Assembly: GCA_045636125.1 (NCBI GenBank) | Contig: JAZTWX010000026.1 | Coordinates: 1 to 64,000 of the forward strand | Direction: 5' to 3' | DNA length: 64,000 bases | From: HGM04593 sp045636125 | GTDB lineage: Bacteria > Bacteroidota > Bacteroidia > Bacteroidales > Bacteroidaceae | Part shown: piece by piece, positions 16,111 through 25,665 of the stretch | Layout: every line of letters starts with the position of its first letter | How positions within the stretch are numbered: the first letter of the stretch is position 1 | Made by a program: the position numbers and the translations under genes | The notes under the pieces: model-generated | Told to the model about the DNA's origin: nothing | Databases searched by the model: none | What the model saw: only the letters and a program-made list of their open reading frames with translations

Positions 16111-16166
16111 AAAAAATTTTCTCTTAATAATCTATAAACAAACGATTCTGTCATTTGTTCACTCAA

Positions 16167-17813
16167 TTACTTGCAAGAACCGGGGCAACGGGGCTTAATC
16201 TGCTTGAAGAAGTCGTTACCCTTGTCGTCTACGAGGATGAATGCGGGGAAGTCCTCTACCTCGATTTTCCAGATAGCCTCCATTCCGAGTTCGGGGTACT
16301 CAACGCACTCGATGCTCTTGATGTTGTTCTGTGCAAGGATAGCTGCGGGGCCACCGATTGAACCGAGATAGAAACCGCCGTGCTTTTTACAAGCATCGGT
16401 TACCTGCTGGCTGCGGTTACCCTTTGCAAGCATAATCATTGAACCGCCGTTCTCTTGGAAAAGGTCGACATAAGAGTCCATACGGCCGGCTGTGGTGGGG
16501 CCCATTGAGCCACAAGGCATTCCTGCGGGTGTTTTTGCAGGGCCGGCGTAGTAGATGGGGTGATCTTTTATGTACTGGGGAAGGCCCTCGCCACGGTCGA
16601 TGCGCTCTTTGAGCTTTGCGTGTGCAATGTCGCGGCCCACAATAATTGTACCATTGAGTGACAAACGGGTTGCAATGGGATACTGTGAGAGCTGTGCACA
16701 CACCTCTTTCATAGGACGGTTAAGGTCTACACGTACGATGTCGCCCTCGCCTGCGTTGCGGAGCTCCTCGGGGATGAGGGTTGCGGGCTGGTCGTCGAGT
16801 TTTTCAATCCAGATACCGTCCTTGTTGATTTTTGCCTTGATGTTACGGTCGGCCGAGCAGCTCACGCCCATACCAACGGGACAGCTTGCGCCGTGACGGG
16901 GCAGACGTACCACGCGGATGTCGTGGGCAAGGTATTTACCCCCGAACTGCGCACCGAGACCAATGCGGTGAGCCTCGTCGAGGAGCTGCTTTTCGAGCTC
17001 AATGTCGCGGAAGGCACGGCCTGTTTCGTCGCCTGTGGTGGGGAGGTTGTCGTAGAAGTGTGTAGAGGCGAGCTTAACGGTGAGAAGATTCTTTTCGGCC
17101 GATGTACCACCGATTACGAATGCAATGTGGTAAGGGGGACAAGCGGCTGTACCCAAGCTCTTCATCTTTTCTACAAGGAAAGGCACGAGTGTTGCGGGGT
17201 TGAGCAACGCTTTTGTCTCCTGGTAAAGGTATGTCTTGTTGGCCGAGCCACCACCTTTTGTAACCATAAGGAAACGGTACTCCATTCCCTCGGTTGCCTC
17301 GAGGTCGATTTGCGCGGGGAGGTTGCAACGTGTGTTCACCTCGTCGTACATGTTAAGGGGTGCATTCTGGCTGTAACGCAGGTTCTCTTGTGTATAAGTG
17401 TCGTACACGCCACGTGCAAGAGCCTCCTCGTCGCAGAAGCCTGTCCACACCTGCTGGCCTTTCTCGCCGTGGATAATTGCGGTACCAGTGTCCTGGCACA
17501 AGGGGAGCTGGCCTTTGCAGGCAACTTCGGCGTTGCGCAGGAATGTGAGTGCAACATACTTGTCGTTCTCGCTAGCCTCGGGGTCGGTGAGGATTTTTGC
17601 CACCTGCTCGTTGTGGGCACGGCGCAACATAAACGACACATCGCGGAAGGCTGTGCGTGACATAAGTGTCAATGCTTCGGGGGTAACTTTAAGCATAGGT
17701 TTACCCTCGAACTCGCCCACAGACACGCCCTCTTTTGAGAGGAGATAGTACTCTGTAGTGTCGGCGCCCTGTTGGAACATATGGGCATACTTGAATTCGG
17801 GAATTGCTGCCAT
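16167..17813 (-). CDS. Class I (iron-sulfur) fumarate hydratase
   Basis: The 548-residue length matches the single-chain FumA/FumB type. It converts fumarate and malate reversibly in the cytoplasm, mainly in the reductive TCA direction in Bacteroidales. Cluster-ligand candidates are Cys in LPLCQDTGTA, GASCPVGMGVSC and CVEYPELG/MPCGSMGPTT contexts. The start is ATG 17813 (MAAIPEFKYAHMF), nine codons inside a longer reading frame that begins in the AT-rich spacer. The gene begins 33 bp after hflX on the same strand, so they may be co-transcribed. Length and motifs are complete. Confidence 0.95.
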   Translation of the reverse strand: MAAIPEFKYAHMFQQGADTTEYYLLSKEGVSVGEFEGKPMLKVTPEALTLMSRTAFRDVSFMLRRAHNEQVAKILTDPEASENDKYVALTFLRNAEVACKGQLPLCQDTGTAIIHGEKGQQVWTGFCDEEALARGVYDTYTQENLRYSQNAPLNMYDEVNTRCNLPAQIDLEATEGMEYRFLMVTKGGGSANKTYLYQETKALLNPATLVPFLVEKMKSLGTAACPPYHIAFVIGGTSAEKNLLTVKLASTHFYDNLPTTGDETGRAFRDIELEKQLLDEAHRIGLGAQFGGKYLAHDIRVVRLPRHGASCPVGMGVSCSADRNIKAKINKDGIWIEKLDDQPATLIPEELRNAGEGDIVRVDLNRPMKEVCAQLSQYPIATRLSLNGTIIVGRDIAHAKLKERIDRGEGLPQYIKDHPIYYAGPAKTPAGMPCGSMGPTTAGRMDSYVDLFQENGGSMIMLAKGNRSQQVTDACKKHGGFYLGSIGGPAAILAQNNIKSIECVEYPELGMEAIWKIEVEDFPAFILVDDKGNDFFKQIKPRCPGSCK

Positions 17814-17846
17814 AGTGTTTTTGTTTTTTATGTTTAACAATTATTT

Positions 17847-19097
17847 TTATTCTTCTTCGTAAGTCTGATACAAGAAATCGTTGTAAGGGTATTTTTGAAC
17901 GTGCAGCTCGCACACTCGCTTGTATATGACATCTTTGAGGTTGTCAATATTCTGGCGCTCACGGGCCGAAATGAAGATGCAGTTGTCGGCAAGGCGGGCC
18001 ATCCACGACGCTTTAAGCTCGTCGAGCGAAATGTTCTCGCGTGTCTTGGGGGTGAGGTCGTCCTCTTCCTTCTGCACGTATGTGAACGCGTCGACCTTGT
18101 TGAATATTACCATCAAGGGCTTGTCACCGCAGTTAAGGTCGGCAAGAGTCTTTTCGACAACCGATATCTGGTCCTCAAATTCGGGGTGCGATACATCGAC
18201 AACGTGCAGCAGTAGGTCGGCCTCGCGCACCTCGTCGAGAGTAGACTTGAAGGACTCCACAAGGTCGGTGGGGAGCTTGCGTATGAACCCTACGGTGTCG
18301 GAAAGGAGGAAGGGAAGGTTCTCGATGATTACCTTGCGCACAGTGGTGTCGAGCGTTGCGAAAAGCTTGTTTTCGGCAAATACCTCGCTCTTGGCAAGCA
18401 GGTTCATAAGCGTAGATTTTCCCACGTTGGTATATCCCACGAGTGCCACGCGTATGAGACGGCCGCGGTTCTTGCGCTGGATAGACTTCTGGCGGTCTAT
18501 CTGCGAGAGCTGCTCCTTGAGCAACGACATACGGCCGAGGATTATACGGCGGTCCATTTCGAGCTGTGTCTCACCGGGGCCACGCAATCCCACACTACCG
18601 CCCTTGCCGCTACCCGAGCCACCGCCCTGACGCTCCAAGTGGGTCCAGAGGCGTTGCAGACGGGGAAGCATATATTTGTACTGCGCAAGCTCCACCTGCA
18701 CTTTGGCGTGGGCTGTCTGCGCGCGCATCGCAAAAATATCGAGGATGAGCGAGGTGCGGTCGAGTATCTTTATCTTGAGCTCTTTTTCAATGTTACGCAA
18801 CTGCTTTGCCGAAAGTTCGTCGTCGAAAATAACCATACCAATTTCGTCGTCGGTGTCCTTACGCATTTCGACATACTCGGCAATTTCAATGAGCTTTCCG
18901 CTACCCACATAGGTAACGGGGTGCGGATGGTCGATGCGCTGTGTAAAACGCTTTACCACCTCGGCGCCGGCTGTCTGCGCAAGAAATTCGAGCTCGTCGA
19001 GATACTCGTTGGTCTTGCGTTCATTCTGTGTAGATGTTATGAGTCCCACAAGAATGGCTGTCTCTTTTTTGGTGGTAGATATTACAAATTCTTTCAT
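17847..19097 (-). CDS. hflX: GTPase HflX
   Basis: The 416-residue protein is a ribosome-associated GTPase that splits or rescues stalled ribosomes. An N-terminal HflX domain covers residues 1-195, ending in the glycine-rich linker and GPGETQLEMDRR. The G domain has G1 VGYTNVGKST, G3 DTVGF, and G4 NKVD. A C-terminal portion with ISARERQNIDNL provides the G5-like motif. The Gly-rich loop (QGGGSGSGKGGSVGLRGPG) is characteristic of the family. It lies upstream of fumarase by 33 bp. Confidence 0.95.
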   Translation of the reverse strand: MKEFVISTTKKETAILVGLITSTQNERKTNEYLDELEFLAQTAGAEVVKRFTQRIDHPHPVTYVGSGKLIEIAEYVEMRKDTDDEIGMVIFDDELSAKQLRNIEKELKIKILDRTSLILDIFAMRAQTAHAKVQVELAQYKYMLPRLQRLWTHLERQGGGSGSGKGGSVGLRGPGETQLEMDRRIILGRMSLLKEQLSQIDRQKSIQRKNRGRLIRVALVGYTNVGKSTLMNLLAKSEVFAENKLFATLDTTVRKVIIENLPFLLSDTVGFIRKLPTDLVESFKSTLDEVREADLLLHVVDVSHPEFEDQISVVEKTLADLNCGDKPLMVIFNKVDAFTYVQKEEDDLTPKTRENISLDELKASWMARLADNCIFISARERQNIDNLKDVIYKRVCELHVQKYPYNDFLYQTYEEE

Positions 19098-19183
19098 TAA
19101 AAGATTATTTTTTCAAATAGCTTGCTAATATACAAAAACATTTACAATATCAAGAAATGTTCTATTGCGTTTATATCCCCTTT

Positions 19184-20371
19184 TTAAAGCATTTTATCAA
19201 ATAAATCAAATAGATATTTAATCAATAATATAATCAGGGCAAAAATAATTAATAGCACAAAGAATATCACACCTCCGGCTGAAGAATCATCACTAACGCC
19301 AAACTTCTTTTTAAAAAATTCGACAAGGGCAATAAAAACAGACATCACTGCAACTGCTATAAGTAAAAATAAGAACCCTGTCCAAAAGTTATCTATGATA
19401 TTATAGTCTATTATCTCAAAGAAATAATACATAGACACATAAAAGACGAAGAGGAAAAAGGTTGAACACAAAGCATATTTAAACTTATTTTTATCACAAA
19501 ACAAAAAGAAAATTGAGATAGAAGAAAACAATCCACAAACAATCATCAAAACAAAAAGCAATACACCTACGTACCACGGCGATTTATAATCTTCTTTTGC
19601 TTTTTGAACACTCTTTTTTGTTACTTCACTTATTTCTGAAGTTGTTTTTATTTTACCCTGTCCCTTTGAATCAGACAATTCCGTTTTATAGCACTCTTTT
19701 AATTTCTCCTTTGAGAGGCCGCACATAATTTCCACACGTTCACCGTGTGCTATATATACATCAACATAGTCCAAAGAGTGGTTTTTGGCATAATTATATG
19801 CATTAGCCAAAATATTTATACGACGCTTTTTAACATCCGAATTCCATATTTTATTTGCAACGATATGAGTATTAAATTTAAAAGGTTGCTCCATTCCTTG
19901 GTACGATGCACGAATTTCCACGTCAATAAAACCGCCATCGTAAATCTGCATTAACGAGAATGGTTCAGGAAACTCTGTTTGAGCATACAAAGTTTTATCG
20001 CTATTACTCAACTTCAGTTTATCAGACACTCGGTGAATAGAGTAGAAATCAGTACCCTCAACCTTTGCTTTGTTGCAATTTACGGTATATTCTATATGAG
20101 TATCTTTCATTGCATATTTAGTAGGGTTAAGCAACTGCGGCAACATATTATATTGCCTTATATCAACTTTATTCCCATCCAAATAGACTAAAGATGTTCT
20201 GTTTACGATATTACATATCTTTTCATCGTTAAACAAGGCTATAAGTTCCCCTTTGTCTCTTTGGGTATACTCTATAATCGACAAGCACGTAGATATAATG
20301 ACAGCAATCGTAGATATTGTGCTCAAACTAAATATTCTGCGAAGCCAATTAAGAATTGCATCAGTATTCAT
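19184..20371 (-). CDS. Hypothetical membrane protein with large extracytoplasmic domain
   Basis: I do not recognise this 395-residue protein. The ATG at 20371 (MNTDAILNWLRRIFSL) is used; a longer frame to 20623 overlaps the dprA coding region and is rejected. One membrane helix lies at residues 14-34, then a soluble domain to about residue 265 with basic and acidic stretches, then four hydrophobic helices between residues 270 and 390 (WYVGVLLFVLMIVCGLF, YALCSTFFLFVFYVSMYY, FWTGFLFLLIAVAVM, VIFFVLLIIFALIILL). It is much more A+T-rich than its neighbours, which suggests foreign origin. It follows dprA by 23 bp. Confidence 0.6.
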   Translation of the reverse strand: MNTDAILNWLRRIFSLSTISTIAVIISTCLSIIEYTQRDKGELIALFNDEKICNIVNRTSLVYLDGNKVDIRQYNMLPQLLNPTKYAMKDTHIEYTVNCNKAKVEGTDFYSIHRVSDKLKLSNSDKTLYAQTEFPEPFSLMQIYDGGFIDVEIRASYQGMEQPFKFNTHIVANKIWNSDVKKRRINILANAYNYAKNHSLDYVDVYIAHGERVEIMCGLSKEKLKECYKTELSDSKGQGKIKTTSEISEVTKKSVQKAKEDYKSPWYVGVLLFVLMIVCGLFSSISIFFLFCDKNKFKYALCSTFFLFVFYVSMYYFFEIIDYNIIDNFWTGFLFLLIAVAVMSVFIALVEFFKKKFGVSDDSSAGGVIFFVLLIIFALIILLIKYLFDLFDKML

Positions 20372-20394
20372 AAAAATTTGTGTTATACGATAAA

Positions 20395-21522
20395 TTATAT
20401 AATCGCTCGATAACAGCCGCCCGCTACGGAGCGCACATAACCTTTGAGCTCCATATTGAAGAGCAGGGGCATGAGCACGTTCACCGGCATATCGGTCTTC
20501 ACGACCAGTTGGTTTATCTGCAAGCCGTCGGTGCTCTCGCAAAGGAGCTGCATTACTGCGGCCTCCTCGGGGGTATATTCCACGAAAAGCTCGGCCTGAC
20601 GGGGCTTTGCCACAGCCTCGCACTCCCAGTTCATTGCCCGCACAAAGTCGTGGGCACTTGTTATGAGCGCTGCTTTGTTGTTGGCTACAAGTTCGTTGCA
20701 GCCACAGGAATATTGGTCGTTCACGCGGCCGGGGAAGGCAAAGCAGTCGCGCGAGTAGCCCAAGGCTATGGATGCAGTGATTAGCGAGCCACCCGATGCT
20801 GCCGATTCCACAACCACGGTAGCGTCGGCCATACCTGCCACAATTCTGTTGCGCTGAACAAAAAACGGCGGCAGTGGGTTAGTTTCGCTCATAAATTCCG
20901 TTGCAAGGCCACCACCCTGCTCTATCATCTTTTTAGCTACCGAACGGTGGGCCTGCGGATAGAGGCGGTCGAGGCCGTGAGCAAGCACTCCCACTGTGGG
21001 AAGGCCCGCTTCCACTGCTGCACGGTGGGCGCAGATGTCTATTCCATAGGCAAGGCCGCTCACCACAAGGGTACCGGGCTGCAAACGGGCAAGGTCGGTC
21101 ACAAAATTGCGGCACAGGTCCTTGCCATACTCGGTTGCGTGGCGCGTGCCCACTATAGAGACTATGCGCTTGGCATTATACGGAACATCGCCCAGCGAGT
21201 AAAGTGTAAGCGGTGCGTCGGCACACTCGAAAAGGCGGTAGGGGTAGTCGCTGTCGTTAAGGCAGGTGAGTTTTATTCCCTTCGCCTGCACAAACTCCAT
21301 CTCTCTTTCGGCGCGCTCAATTATGCTTTTGTCGCTCAAGGCGGCAACAAGCGACTGCGGTATTCCCGGGAGAATGTCGTTTATGTAGGGGAGATTGTCG
21401 AAAAGTTCGCGGGCACTGCCGGCCGCATCGACCATCTGGCGCAAAAGAGCAGGCTTCTGCACCTGCACCCGCGTGAGCGCAAGCATAGAAACCTGCTCGT
21501 TTATATTGGCGTTATAACCCAC
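20395..21522 (-). CDS. dprA: DNA-processing protein DprA
   Basis: The 375-residue protein loads RecA on single-stranded DNA during transformation. It has an N-terminal SAM/HhH-like region, the Rossmann DprA core with IVGTRHATEYG, SGLAYGIDICAHRAA, TVGVLAHGLDRLYP and GGSLITASIALGYSRDCFAFPG, and a C-terminal winged-helix domain (AAVMQLLCESTDGLQINQLVVKT). The start is GTG 21522, which overlaps the preceding gene's stop codon by one base (TAGTG), a sign of translational coupling. An internal ATG a dozen codons later is an alternative start. Confidence 0.93.
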   Translation of the reverse strand: MGYNANINEQVSMLALTRVQVQKPALLRQMVDAAGSARELFDNLPYINDILPGIPQSLVAALSDKSIIERAEREMEFVQAKGIKLTCLNDSDYPYRLFECADAPLTLYSLGDVPYNAKRIVSIVGTRHATEYGKDLCRNFVTDLARLQPGTLVVSGLAYGIDICAHRAAVEAGLPTVGVLAHGLDRLYPQAHRSVAKKMIEQGGGLATEFMSETNPLPPFFVQRNRIVAGMADATVVVESAASGGSLITASIALGYSRDCFAFPGRVNDQYSCGCNELVANNKAALITSAHDFVRAMNWECEAVAKPRQAELFVEYTPEEAAVMQLLCESTDGLQINQLVVKTDMPVNVLMPLLFNMELKGYVRSVAGGCYRAII

Positions 21523-23222
21523 TATTTAAGAATGGCTTTGAACGATTCGTCGTTGGCGTATTTTGCAAATTCAAGGTCGTTGAGAGCCTTCTGTGCAAGA
21601 GAAGGATCGAGCTTCACTGCGTTCTTGAGACCATCGTAGATGAGAGCCGCGTTGCCGGTGCGCGCACCAAGCACTGCCTTAATGTAGTGTGTGGTAGCGT
21701 CGGGGTTCTTTATTGATGCTATAGTGGTTTTTGCAGTGCTGTAGTCGGCGTTGAGGAGCTGTGCAAGAGCAGTGCTGTTGCTAGCCTCGCTTTCGAGCTT
21801 GTATGCAGCCTGACCGTAGAGTCCCTGTGCAATGTAAAGGTTGCCGAGAGCCTCGTCGCTGGCCTTTGCGTTTGCACCAATTGCAATGTAAGACTCGGCA
21901 GCAGCAACGTTACCGTTAAGGAGCTCGAGATAACCGAGGTTCACGTTCACTTCGGGAGCACCGTTGTCAACCTTTGCAGCCTGTGCAAAGTAGTCGGCAG
22001 CTGTTGCGTAGTCACCTGCATTGTAAGCGAGCACGCCCAGGTTGTTGTAACCGCGGTAGTCACCGGGATAGAGCATTGTGGCTGTTGAGTATATTTTCTG
22101 CTTCTCCTCTACGTTGTCGGTGAGAATTGCCGAATAGAGAATCTCCTCGAGAGAGAGCTCTTTGGGGTCGGCAGCAAACTGCTCCTGAATCTCGTCGTCG
22201 GAACGGCCGATGAGCTGGTAGTTAAGAGTGATGCGTGCACGGCGCAACTGGGGAAGAATCTCGTCGGCAAGGTCGCTGTAAACCGAAGAGATGTTCTTTA
22301 TCTGCTGCTCGCGCTCCTCGGGCTCGTTATACATTGAGAGCACACGCAGGATAATCTCTTTGTCGGGGAGGTTCGATGCCGAAACAAGTTCTTTGAAGCC
22401 GTCCCAGTCCTCGGCTGTGTAGTCGCTGTCGAGGTAGCCTTCGAGCTTGGCCTTGTCCATCTCCTTTTTCATATATTTTGCTGTTGCATTCTCGCGGCCG
22501 GTAGCAACGTCGGCGTTAAGCCACATTCCACCGTCGGGCGAAGCGTAAGCCGATACCTCGACATTGTCGATAACCTTGTTTTCGGTATCGGTGGCAACAT
22601 CCTTCATTGCAGCCTTGAGGTCGTTCATTGCCTGGCTCTTGAGCTCGGCAGCACGGAGGTTGGTCTGCTGAATGAGGAACATAATGTTAGCCTCTTTTGC
22701 CTGCTTGATGACACGCTGGAAAGCATCCTCGCCCAACGCAATTTTTGCAGTGCGGGCAGTGGTGCGGTAGAGCTGCGATGTTGCAATGCAACCGTCGGCA
22801 ACCTTAACTTCGGGCAAAGTGTAAGTCTTGTCGCCCTTCTTCACGTTGAAATTGAGGTAAAGAGCCGACTTCTCCATTTCGGGGATATAGTCGAAAGACA
22901 TTTTCATTGTGAAGTTACCACCCTTGTCGTAGAGGATTGTGCGGTTGTTGCCACGCACTTTCTCGCCCTGGAAGATAACCGATTCGGCTGTAGCCGAGCC
23001 GCCCTCGTACTTGAGCACGGGAGTGATTGTGAGTACCGATTTCTTGTTGAAGAACTTCGCGGGGAACTTTCCGTCGATGGAAACAGGGATGCTGCTGCCC
23101 TCAACCTCCAACACTGCGGGTGTCACGGTAAAATATTCTGCGGGGAGCTCACCCATTTTTGAGCTACAAGAGCCCAACACTAATATCGCTGCAAGCGAAA
23201 GGAGAAAAGATAGTTTTTTCAT
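21522..23222 (-). CDS. TPR and OmpA-like lipoprotein
   Basis: The 566-residue precursor has a lipobox (MKKLSFLLSLAAILVLGSCSSK, Cys19). Residues 30-160 are beta-rich and unrecognised. Around residues 170-290 is an OmpA-like region (VIDNVEVSAYASPDGG, NADVATGRENATAKYMKKEM), where peptidoglycan-binding proteins have an 'S-YASPEG' motif and an N-x-x-LS-x-x-RA-like helix. Tetratricopeptide repeats follow from about residue 375 (GDYRGYNNLGVLAYNAGDYATAADYFAQAAKV, EVNVNLGYLELLNGNVAAAESY). It probably anchors a multiprotein complex in the cell envelope. It is coupled to dprA by a one-base overlap. A promoter lies upstream. Confidence 0.75.
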   Translation of the reverse strand: MKKLSFLLSLAAILVLGSCSSKMGELPAEYFTVTPAVLEVEGSSIPVSIDGKFPAKFFNKKSVLTITPVLKYEGGSATAESVIFQGEKVRGNNRTILYDKGGNFTMKMSFDYIPEMEKSALYLNFNVKKGDKTYTLPEVKVADGCIATSQLYRTTARTAKIALGEDAFQRVIKQAKEANIMFLIQQTNLRAAELKSQAMNDLKAAMKDVATDTENKVIDNVEVSAYASPDGGMWLNADVATGRENATAKYMKKEMDKAKLEGYLDSDYTAEDWDGFKELVSASNLPDKEIILRVLSMYNEPEEREQQIKNISSVYSDLADEILPQLRRARITLNYQLIGRSDDEIQEQFAADPKELSLEEILYSAILTDNVEEKQKIYSTATMLYPGDYRGYNNLGVLAYNAGDYATAADYFAQAAKVDNGAPEVNVNLGYLELLNGNVAAAESYIAIGANAKASDEALGNLYIAQGLYGQAAYKLESEASNSTALAQLLNADYSTAKTTIASIKNPDATTHYIKAVLGARTGNAALIYDGLKNAVKLDPSLAQKALNDLEFAKYANDESFKAILK

Positions 23223-23259
23223 TATTTTGTAATTTGTTATTGTGTTTCGATATTTTACG

Positions 23260-23289
23260 CGAAGATAATTTTAATAATTCAAATACAAG
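23260..23289 (-). promoter_or_regulatory. Promoter of the TPR lipoprotein gene
   Basis: On the minus strand CTTG (23289-23286) and TATCTTCG (23267-23260) are 18 bp apart, 38 bp before the ATG at 23222. Confidence 0.55.
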
Positions 23290-23327
23290 CACAAAATGCG
23301 GCTCTTTATTTTCTTTTTTTGAGTTTT

Positions 23328-24269
23328 TCACACACAACGTCTGTTACGCGGGTGGTGCTCAATTATCTCCTCGCGCAAGCGGGCACGGTCGATGTGGGTG
23401 TATATTTCGGTTGTTGCAATACTTTCGTGCCCCAGCATAGCCTGAATTACACGCAGGTTGGCACCGCCCTCGAGCAGATGGGTGGCAAACGAGTGGCGGA
23501 ACGTGTGGGGACTCACCACCTTTGCAATGCCCGCAGCTGCAACAAGCTCTTTAATTATGTGGAACACCATTATGCGCGACAGGGGCTTTTTCAACCGCTC
23601 GCTTATGAAGACAAAATCCTCGTACCCGGGTTTTATATCAATGTTGTTGCGCGATGGGTAATAAGCCTCCAATTCGGCAACAGCGCGCGGCGAAATGGGC
23701 ACAAGGCGCTGCTTTTCGCCCTTACCCGTAACGCGTATGAAGCCCTCTTTAAGGTAGAGGTCGGAAAGGCGCAGGCCGCACAATTCCGACACACGCAGGC
23801 CGCAACTGTACAACATTTCGAGCATTGCACGGTTGCGTTGGCCTTCGGGCTTCGAAAGGTCAATGGCGTTTATAATGTCGTCTATCTCCTGCAATGTGAG
23901 CACAGCCGGCAGGCGCATTGCCATTTTGGGAGACTTTATAACCTCTGTGGGGTCGCTTTCGATATAACCGTCGAGACGCAGGAAGGCGTAGAACGAGCGC
24001 AGCGACGACAGTATGCGGGCCTGGGAGCGTGCGTTCACCCCAATGTCCACGAGCGCTGCAAGGAAGGCACGAATATCGGCTGTGGTTGCTTCGAGCGGGT
24101 TTTTGTGCTGCTCCAGCAGAAAGAGAGTGAGCTTGGTGACGTCGGCGGTGTAGGCTTCAACAGTGTTGCTTGCCAACGATTTTTCGAGCCGCAGGTGTAT
24201 GCGGTAGCGTGAGAGGGGTGTTTTTGCACCCTCGGCGCCTTGCGGGTTTTTCTTCGCGGGTTTTTGCAT
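23328..24269 (-). CDS. xerD: Tyrosine recombinase XerD
   Basis: The 313-residue protein resolves chromosome dimers with XerC at dif. The start is ATG 24269 (MQKPAKKNPQ); an ORF start at 24356 adds only low-quality sequence. The N-terminal SAM-like domain (LRLEKSLASNTVEAYTADVTKL) is followed by the catalytic domain. The catalytic residues are Arg in GLRVSELCGLRL, Lys in VTGKGEKQRLVPI, the HxxR set in SPHTFRHSFATHLLEGG, the second His/Trp position in MLGHESIATTEIYTH, and the nucleophile Tyr in EIYTH. No integration-module neighbours are present, so it is a housekeeping recombinase, not a phage integrase. Confidence 0.93.
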   Translation of the reverse strand: MQKPAKKNPQGAEGAKTPLSRYRIHLRLEKSLASNTVEAYTADVTKLTLFLLEQHKNPLEATTADIRAFLAALVDIGVNARSQARILSSLRSFYAFLRLDGYIESDPTEVIKSPKMAMRLPAVLTLQEIDDIINAIDLSKPEGQRNRAMLEMLYSCGLRVSELCGLRLSDLYLKEGFIRVTGKGEKQRLVPISPRAVAELEAYYPSRNNIDIKPGYEDFVFISERLKKPLSRIMVFHIIKELVAAAGIAKVVSPHTFRHSFATHLLEGGANLRVIQAMLGHESIATTEIYTHIDRARLREEIIEHHPRNRRCV

Positions 24270-24415
24270 TGTCTTGCGGCTTGAGTTTTGTGCGAAATTA
24301 CTAATAAACGGCCAATTTGCAAATGGTTTTGGGTTACAGGCGGGAGCATTTTGCAAAACAGCACCGAGGGCTTTATAGCAAGCTGTTTGCGAGCCACCCT
24401 AGCCCGGCCGCTCAC

Positions 24416-25663
24416 TTACTCCTTACCCCCTGCATTGTCGGTAAACCTTTTGGCAAGAGCCCTCACCGGCAACCACACAGCCACAAGCCCCACAACAAGC
24501 ACGGTGGCGAAAATGGTAATAATGTCGGCAGTCTCCACCTTCACGGGGTAACTGCTGGTTACAAAGGCATCGCCCGCGCCCAGGGTGAGAAACCCGAATT
24601 CTTGTTGCGCAAGGCAGAGCAGAATACCGAGAATAATTCCGCCAATGGCTCCGATGGCCGAAATTATGGAGCCTTCGAATACAAAAATATTGCCAATAAT
24701 GTCGTCGGTAGCGCCCAAGGCTCGCAGTGTCTCCATATTGGCACGTTTTTCAATTATCAGCATCGACAATGAACCTATAATATTGAAACAGGCAATGAGC
24801 AGAATGAACGAGAGGAAGATATAGGAAATAAGCTTTTCAACCTTCATCACTTTGAACACATCTTTCTGCTGTTCGTAGCGGTCCTCTATGGTTACCCCAC
24901 CGCCCAGCAGTTGCGCAATACTCTTTTTAACAGCCTCGCTGTCGGCACCGTCGGCGAGCTTTATCTCAATGCTTGTAGCTTCGTTGCTGCCGCGCCCGAA
25001 AAGCTCGCGCGCAAAGCCCGCGTCGGTGATTATGTAACTGTCGTCGTAGAGCGAGTGGTTCACCACAAATGCCACCCCTTGCGAGAAAAGCATCCCTTTC
25101 CTGAAATTTGCTGCAGGGTTGGCAAGGCTCACCTTTGCGCCTCGGCGCGGGGCATATATTTCGAGCGGTTCCACAAAGTAGAGCCCGCAGTTGAGCTCGC
25201 CAATCACCCCCACTCCGGGTATTGCGTAGCTGTTTATGCTGTCGCGCAATAAAAAAGCACCCCTTCCCACAAGCGACTGCTCAATTCTTGTGAGGCGGGT
25301 GAAATTCTCGTCCACGCCCTTAATGGTTGCCATAATTTGCCGGCCGTGGTACTGCACCATTGCCTTCTCCTCAACCGTTGCGCACACAACATCCACCCCG
25401 GGCAAACTGCACAGCGTGCTGTACTTGCTGCTGTCGGGCGTGAGGCTCTTGCCGCTTGCGGCGGTAATTTTAATATCGGGGTCGAACGCTGTAAATTGCT
25501 CGGCCACCATCTCCTTAAAGCCGTTGAATACCGACAGGGTGCACACCATTGCAATTGTGGCCAATGCCACGCCGGCAACGGCCACCCCCGATATTATGTT
25601 AATCACCTGGTGGCTTTTCTTTGAGAAAAGGTAGCGCTGGGCAATATATAGCGAAAGGTTCAT
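24416..25663 (-). CDS. LolC/LolE-like ABC permease
   Basis: The 415-residue protein is a MacB/FtsX-type permease. The N-terminal helix and MacB-like periplasmic domain (IISGVAVAGVALATIAMVCTLSVFNGFKEMVAEQFTAFDPDIKI) are followed by a large extracytoplasmic domain and three C-terminal helices (ISYIFLSFILLIACFNIIGSLSMLI, IISAIGAIGGIILGILLCL, IITIFATVLVVGLVAVWLPV). It resembles the LolC/LolE permease that extracts lipoproteins from the inner membrane, but no LolD ATPase gene is adjacent. It lies 2 bp from rbfA, so the two are co-transcribed. Confidence 0.85.
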   Translation of the reverse strand: MNLSLYIAQRYLFSKKSHQVINIISGVAVAGVALATIAMVCTLSVFNGFKEMVAEQFTAFDPDIKITAASGKSLTPDSSKYSTLCSLPGVDVVCATVEEKAMVQYHGRQIMATIKGVDENFTRLTRIEQSLVGRGAFLLRDSINSYAIPGVGVIGELNCGLYFVEPLEIYAPRRGAKVSLANPAANFRKGMLFSQGVAFVVNHSLYDDSYIITDAGFARELFGRGSNEATSIEIKLADGADSEAVKKSIAQLLGGGVTIEDRYEQQKDVFKVMKVEKLISYIFLSFILLIACFNIIGSLSMLIIEKRANMETLRALGATDDIIGNIFVFEGSIISAIGAIGGIILGILLCLAQQEFGFLTLGAGDAFVTSSYPVKVETADIITIFATVLVVGLVAVWLPVRALAKRFTDNAGGKE

Positions 25664-25665
25664 TT

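Noticed and set aside
20372..20623. Extended N-terminus for the membrane protein ending at 19184
   Set aside because: It overlaps dprA, and its residues are Arg/Gly-rich shadow sequence with no family support.
23328..24269. Integrase of a mobile element
   Set aside because: The recombinase has full XerD character and there are no phage, plasmid or attachment-site features nearby.
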